Assembly (NCBI GenBank): GCA_012837655.1
Contig: DUQT01000258.1
Span: 1 to 7,257 of the forward strand
Source of the DNA: Actinomyces sp.
GTDB taxonomy: Bacteria; Actinomycetota; Actinomycetes; Actinomycetales; Actinomycetaceae
Length of the DNA stretch: 7,257 nucleotides
Direction: 5' to 3'
Made by a program: the position numbers and the translations under genes. Below are positions 5,407-7,257 of the stretch, one piece after another. Each line of letters begins with the position of its first letter. The stretch's first letter is position 1. The notes beneath the pieces were generated by a model. The model did not search any database. It was not told where the DNA came from and saw only the letters and a program-made list of their open reading frames with translations.

Positions 5407-6149
5407 ACGCGCGCAAACTACGCGCGGAACAGACACAACCCCTCAGCTGGCCCAGGGACGTGTCCCATGAGCCGCGTATGACTATTGGGCAGGTCACGGA
5501 ACAGGTTAAAGCCGAGTTTCCGGCGCTCACCGTGTCTAAAATCCGGTTCCTTGAAACGGAGGGCCTAATCTCTCCGTACCGAAACTCAACCGGATACCGC
5601 AAGTACTCCGCCGCTGACGTTGAGCGACTGCGCTACATCCTGACCGAGCAACGCGATTCATACCGTCCGCTTCGAGTCATTCGGGATCAACTCCGCGCCC
5701 TCGACGCCGGTCATGAAGTGGAGCGCGTCCCAACTGCCCGAGTCGTTACCGACCACGGACACACCAGGCTTCCCTCCAGTGACCACATTTCGGTACGGCA
5801 GCTGTGTGATCTTACCGGTACTTCCAAAGAAGATATTGAGGAGTTCACTAAGCTTGGCTTGCTGTCACCTGACCTGGGCGGCTATTTTCCAACGCGGTCA
5901 ATCCGAGTTGTTCAATACATTCTAGAGTTGCGGTCAAAAGGCATTGATCCGCGCAACTTGAGGGGCGTCAGGCTGGCCGCCGAAAGGCACGCCGATATCG
6001 TGGATCACGCGGTTGCCCCAATTCGGGGACGGTCCCGATCCGGTGATGTGGAGAGGGCGCGCGCGAGGAGCCAGGAGTTGGCTGAGGTTACGGCCGATCT
6101 TCATCGCGAATTTTTGCGTCTGGCAGTTGATAGGCTGGCAGATAGCTGA
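5403..6149 (+). CDS. ftsR: FtsR-type MerR family regulator (Rv1828 homologue)
   Basis: This cytosolic DNA-binding regulator has 248 residues. The N-terminal MerR winged helix spans about 26-97 and includes the family-typical TVSKIRFLETEGLISP, STGYRKYSAADVERLRYIL and RPLRVIRDQL. A linker (about 105-130) leads to a C-terminal domain from about 130 that looks like a second helix-turn-helix-like unit (SVRQLCDLTGTSKEDIEEF...GYFP...VVQYILELRSKGI), then a charged helix. In Corynebacterium glutamicum, FtsR activates ftsZ; the mycobacterial homologue is Rv1828. The ATG at 5403 overlaps the garA stop (ATGA) and has no clear ribosome site of its own, so translational coupling is likely. An ATG at residue 26 (5478) would start right at the domain but also lacks a ribosome site. 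No cysteine-based metal site is seen. Confidence 0.92.
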   Translation: MNARKLRAEQTQPLSWPRDVSHEPRMTIGQVTEQVKAEFPALTVSKIRFLETEGLISPYRNSTGYRKYSAADVERLRYILTEQRDSYRPLRVIRDQLRALDAGHEVERVPTARVVTDHGHTRLPSSDHISVRQLCDLTGTSKEDIEEFTKLGLLSPDLGGYFPTRSIRVVQYILELRSKGIDPRNLRGVRLAAERHADIVDHAVAPIRGRSRSGDVERARARSQELAEVTADLHREFLRLAVDRLADS

Positions 6150-6170
6150 CTTTGCAGATAACAAAATAGT

Positions 6171-6193
6171 CTCAAGTTAAGGTTGAAGGTGAG
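6171..6193. promoter_or_regulatory. possible MerR-family operator upstream of the second MerR gene
   Basis: This stretch contains two nested dyads: TCAA (6172-6175) with TTGA (6183-6186), and CTCA (6171-6174) with TGAG (6190-6193). The left half, CTCAAGTTAA, resembles the half-site of known MerR-class operators such as the SoxR box. It ends 17 bases before the -35 of the following promoter, an activator-like position rather than the usual MerR position between -35 and -10. The call rests on pattern only. Confidence 0.35.
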
Positions 6194-6210
6194 GCGCGCC
6201 GGAGTGTTCG

Positions 6211-6239
6211 TTGACGAAGCGGTCAATAACTTCTAGCGT
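6211..6239 (+). promoter_or_regulatory. predicted SigA-type promoter of the ResR-type gene
   Basis: TTGACG (6211-6216) and TAGCGT (6234-6239) are separated by exactly 17 bases, close to the actinobacterial housekeeping consensus. Transcription would start near 6246, giving a leader of about 40 bases before the GTG at 6287. This is the best-formed promoter in the window and makes the downstream gene its own transcription unit. Confidence 0.72.
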
Positions 6240-6275
6240 GATTAACAGTTCAACCCGGAAACACATAAGAGTTCG

Positions 6276-6280
6276 AGGAG
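6276..6280 (+). promoter_or_regulatory. ribosome binding site selecting the GTG start at 6287
   Basis: AGGAG lies six bases before the GTG at 6287. No ATG start is equally well placed, so this site supports the GTG as the real start codon. Confidence 0.8.
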
Positions 6281-6286
6281 TAACAG

Positions 6287-6847
6287 GTGGAACAAGAACG
6301 GCACACCGCCGAGCAGTCCCGACAGGGCATGCTTTTTGGCGACCACCTAGCTGAAATTGGCCCCGACACCGGTTACCGCGGGCGCGTTGCCTGCCAGGCA
6401 GCCGGGATTACGTACCGCCAACTTGACTACTGGGCACGCACCGGCCTGGTAGAACCCTCGATTAGGGGAGCCCACGGCTCCGGCAGCCAACGCCTCTACT
6501 CCTTCCGTGACATCCTCGTGCTAAAGGTCGTCAAGCGCCTACTTGACACCGGTGTTTCCCTGCAACAGATCCGCACCGCGGTTGCACACCTCAAGGACAG
6601 GGGAGTGGAAGACCTCTCCAGCATCACCCTCATGAGCGATGGCGCCTCGGTCTATGAGTGCCGTTCCCGTGATGAAATGATCGACCTCATCGAAGGCGGT
6701 CAGGGCGTCTTCGGTATTGCAGTTGGTCGCGTATGGCGCGAAATCGAAGGTTCCCTTGCCGAACTTCCAAGCGAAGAGGCCGAGCCCGCACCTGTCATGG
6801 TTGATGAGCTCGCTGAGCGTCGTCGCCAGCGCCGTAGCGCATCATAA
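6287..6847 (+). CDS. ResR-type MerR family regulator (Rv1830 homologue)
   Basis: This DNA-binding regulator has 186 residues. A short N-terminal extension carries GMLFGD (14-19), then GYRG (29-32) leads into the winged helix at about 33-102: CQAAGITYRQLDYWARTGLV, a Gly/Ser-rich wing, then SQRLYSFRDILVLKVVKRLLDTG. The C-terminal part contains SDGASVYECRS and GGQGVFGIAVG and ends in a basic Arg-rich tail. This pattern is typical of Rv1830. In Mycobacterium tuberculosis that gene is called resR, and its mutations are linked to antibiotic resilience and altered growth and division control. In mycobacteria a bifunctional nuclease gene separates it from the ftsR homologue; here there is only a 137-base spacer with its own promoter. 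No effector-binding domain is evident, so its activity may depend on protein level or dimerisation. The gene ends in an intrinsic terminator overlapping its stop codon. Confidence 0.92.
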   Translation: MEQERHTAEQSRQGMLFGDHLAEIGPDTGYRGRVACQAAGITYRQLDYWARTGLVEPSIRGAHGSGSQRLYSFRDILVLKVVKRLLDTGVSLQQIRTAVAHLKDRGVEDLSSITLMSDGASVYECRSRDEMIDLIEGGQGVFGIAVGRVWREIEGSLAELPSEEAEPAPVMVDELAERRRQRRSAS

Positions 6848-6873
6848 CCCTAAACCACAGCTTTAGGGTTTTT
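6846..6873 (+). terminator. intrinsic terminator between convergent genes
   Basis: AACCCTAAA (6846-6854) and TTTAGGGTT (6862-6870) form a perfect 9-base-pair stem around a 7-base loop, followed by T residues through 6873. The stem starts within the TAA stop (6845-6847) of the MerR gene, and the T-run reaches the stop of the convergent minus-strand gene (6872-6874). For the plus strand it is a textbook Rho-independent terminator. On the minus strand the same stem forms but lacks a T-run, so termination of that gene here is less certain. Confidence 0.85.
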
Positions 6874-7257
6874 ACGCGTGACGCAGGCGGATCTGCTCAA
6901 GATCCATCTGGCGTGCCTTACCAGCTGCTAGCAGTGTGAACACGTAAGCAACCAGTCCCCACAGGATTAGTGGTACTGCTGTTGCAAAGAAGCTGGTTAG
7001 CTTGCCACCCACAACCGTGCGTGTGAGGCCTTCCGTTACATATGACAGCGGAAGGAAGTTGCTGAGCGCCTGGAATGCCGAGGGCGCAGTCTCAATCGGG
7101 ATTACCCCACCAAGTGAAACCACCTGAACCACCAGGAACAGTAGCGCTAGCACGCGCCCAACTCGAGCTCCAGCAACCGCCAACAGAGCCTGGTTTATAG
7201 CGGCAAAGGACAATGCCGCGATGATCATCAAGACCGTAGTCGTAAAGAGGTCGTTGG
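6872..7257 (-). CDS. YhgE/Pip-type membrane protein, C-terminal part (partial, runs off the right edge)
   Basis: The minus strand is open from the right edge to a TAA at 6874-6872, giving 127 visible residues. An internal TTG at 7231 could be taken for a start, but the frame continues past it without a stop, so the gene is truncated by the window. Hydrophobic segments lie at about 8-27, 34-53 and 93-117 of the visible part. The sequence FAAINQALLAVAG, then VSLGGVIPIETAP, FQALSNFLPLSYVTEGLT and VVGG, matches the C-terminal membrane domain of YhgE/Pip proteins, related to ABC-2-type permeases and to the ESX-linked and phage-infection proteins of Gram-positive bacteria. Substrate and role are unknown. 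The alternative is an ordinary ABC-2 transporter permease. It is convergent with the MerR gene, with only 24 bases between stop codons. Confidence 0.82.
   Translation of the reverse strand, partial: NDLFTTTVLMIIAALSFAAINQALLAVAGARVGRVLALLFLVVQVVSLGGVIPIETAPSAFQALSNFLPLSYVTEGLTRTVVGGKLTSFFATAVPLILWGLVAYVFTLLAAGKARQMDLEQIRLRHA

Noticed and set aside
7229..7231. TTG at 7231-7229 as start of the minus-strand membrane gene
   Set aside because: The frame stays open to the window edge and the family protein is much longer, so this is an internal leucine codon of a truncated gene.
1..7257. Mobile elements, CRISPR arrays, defence or toxin-antitoxin systems, tRNA genes
   Set aside because: No transposase or integrase, no regularly spaced repeats, no small toxin-antitoxin pair and no tRNA-like cloverleaf sequence were seen; the gene order is conserved core content.

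Overview
The window looks like an ordinary chromosomal region of an actinobacterium, probably a moderate-GC member of the Actinomycetaceae or a close relative. The genus cannot be fixed from the sequence alone. The evidence is the gene order DUF881 / small basic protein / DUF881 / GarA-type FHA protein / FtsR-type MerR / ResR-type MerR, which matches the mycobacterial block Rv1823 to Rv1830. A Streptomyces-type aminopeptidase N, GTG starts and a leaderless-type start upstream of pepN fit the same assignment.

Layout. Positions 2-244 hold the 3' end of an unidentified plus-strand gene with a Lys/Pro/Ser/Thr-rich tail, ending inside a GC-rich hairpin (225-252). Positions 245-405 are intergenic and end in a predicted leaderless promoter. 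Aminopeptidase N (pepN) occupies 406-2985. A first DUF881 membrane protein (2970-3809) overlaps its end by 16 bases, followed by the small basic protein sbp (3818-4150) and a second DUF881 protein (4152-4877), all tightly packed. A spacer at 4878-4965 carries a promoter and a dyad repeat. The FHA protein GarA (4966-5406) follows and overlaps ftsR (5403-6149) by 4 bases. A second spacer (6150-6286) carries a well-formed SigA-type promoter and leads to a second MerR regulator (6287-6847). That gene ends in an intrinsic terminator shared with a convergent minus-strand gene, the C-terminal part of a YhgE/Pip-type membrane protein (6872 to the right edge).

How the genes fit together. PepN is a cytosolic peptide-recycling enzyme and probably only a positional neighbour, although its 3' overlap means it may be co-transcribed with the DUF881 genes. 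The DUF881-Sbp-DUF881 trio encodes three membrane proteins of unknown function; in Bacillus related genes lie next to divIB, ftsA and ftsZ. Downstream, GarA is a phospho-switch linking Ser/Thr kinases to 2-oxoglutarate metabolism, FtsR homologues control ftsZ, and ResR homologues affect cell growth and division. The block therefore plausibly groups envelope and division functions with kinase signalling.

Compared with mycobacteria, two genes are missing: gcvH (normally before garA) and the bifunctional nuclease gene (normally between the two MerR genes). I see no mobile element, CRISPR array, tRNA or rRNA, and no convincing undescribed system. The items most worth a second look are the uncharacterised DUF881/Sbp trio, the single-threonine GarA switch and the dyad sequences in the two regulatory spacers.
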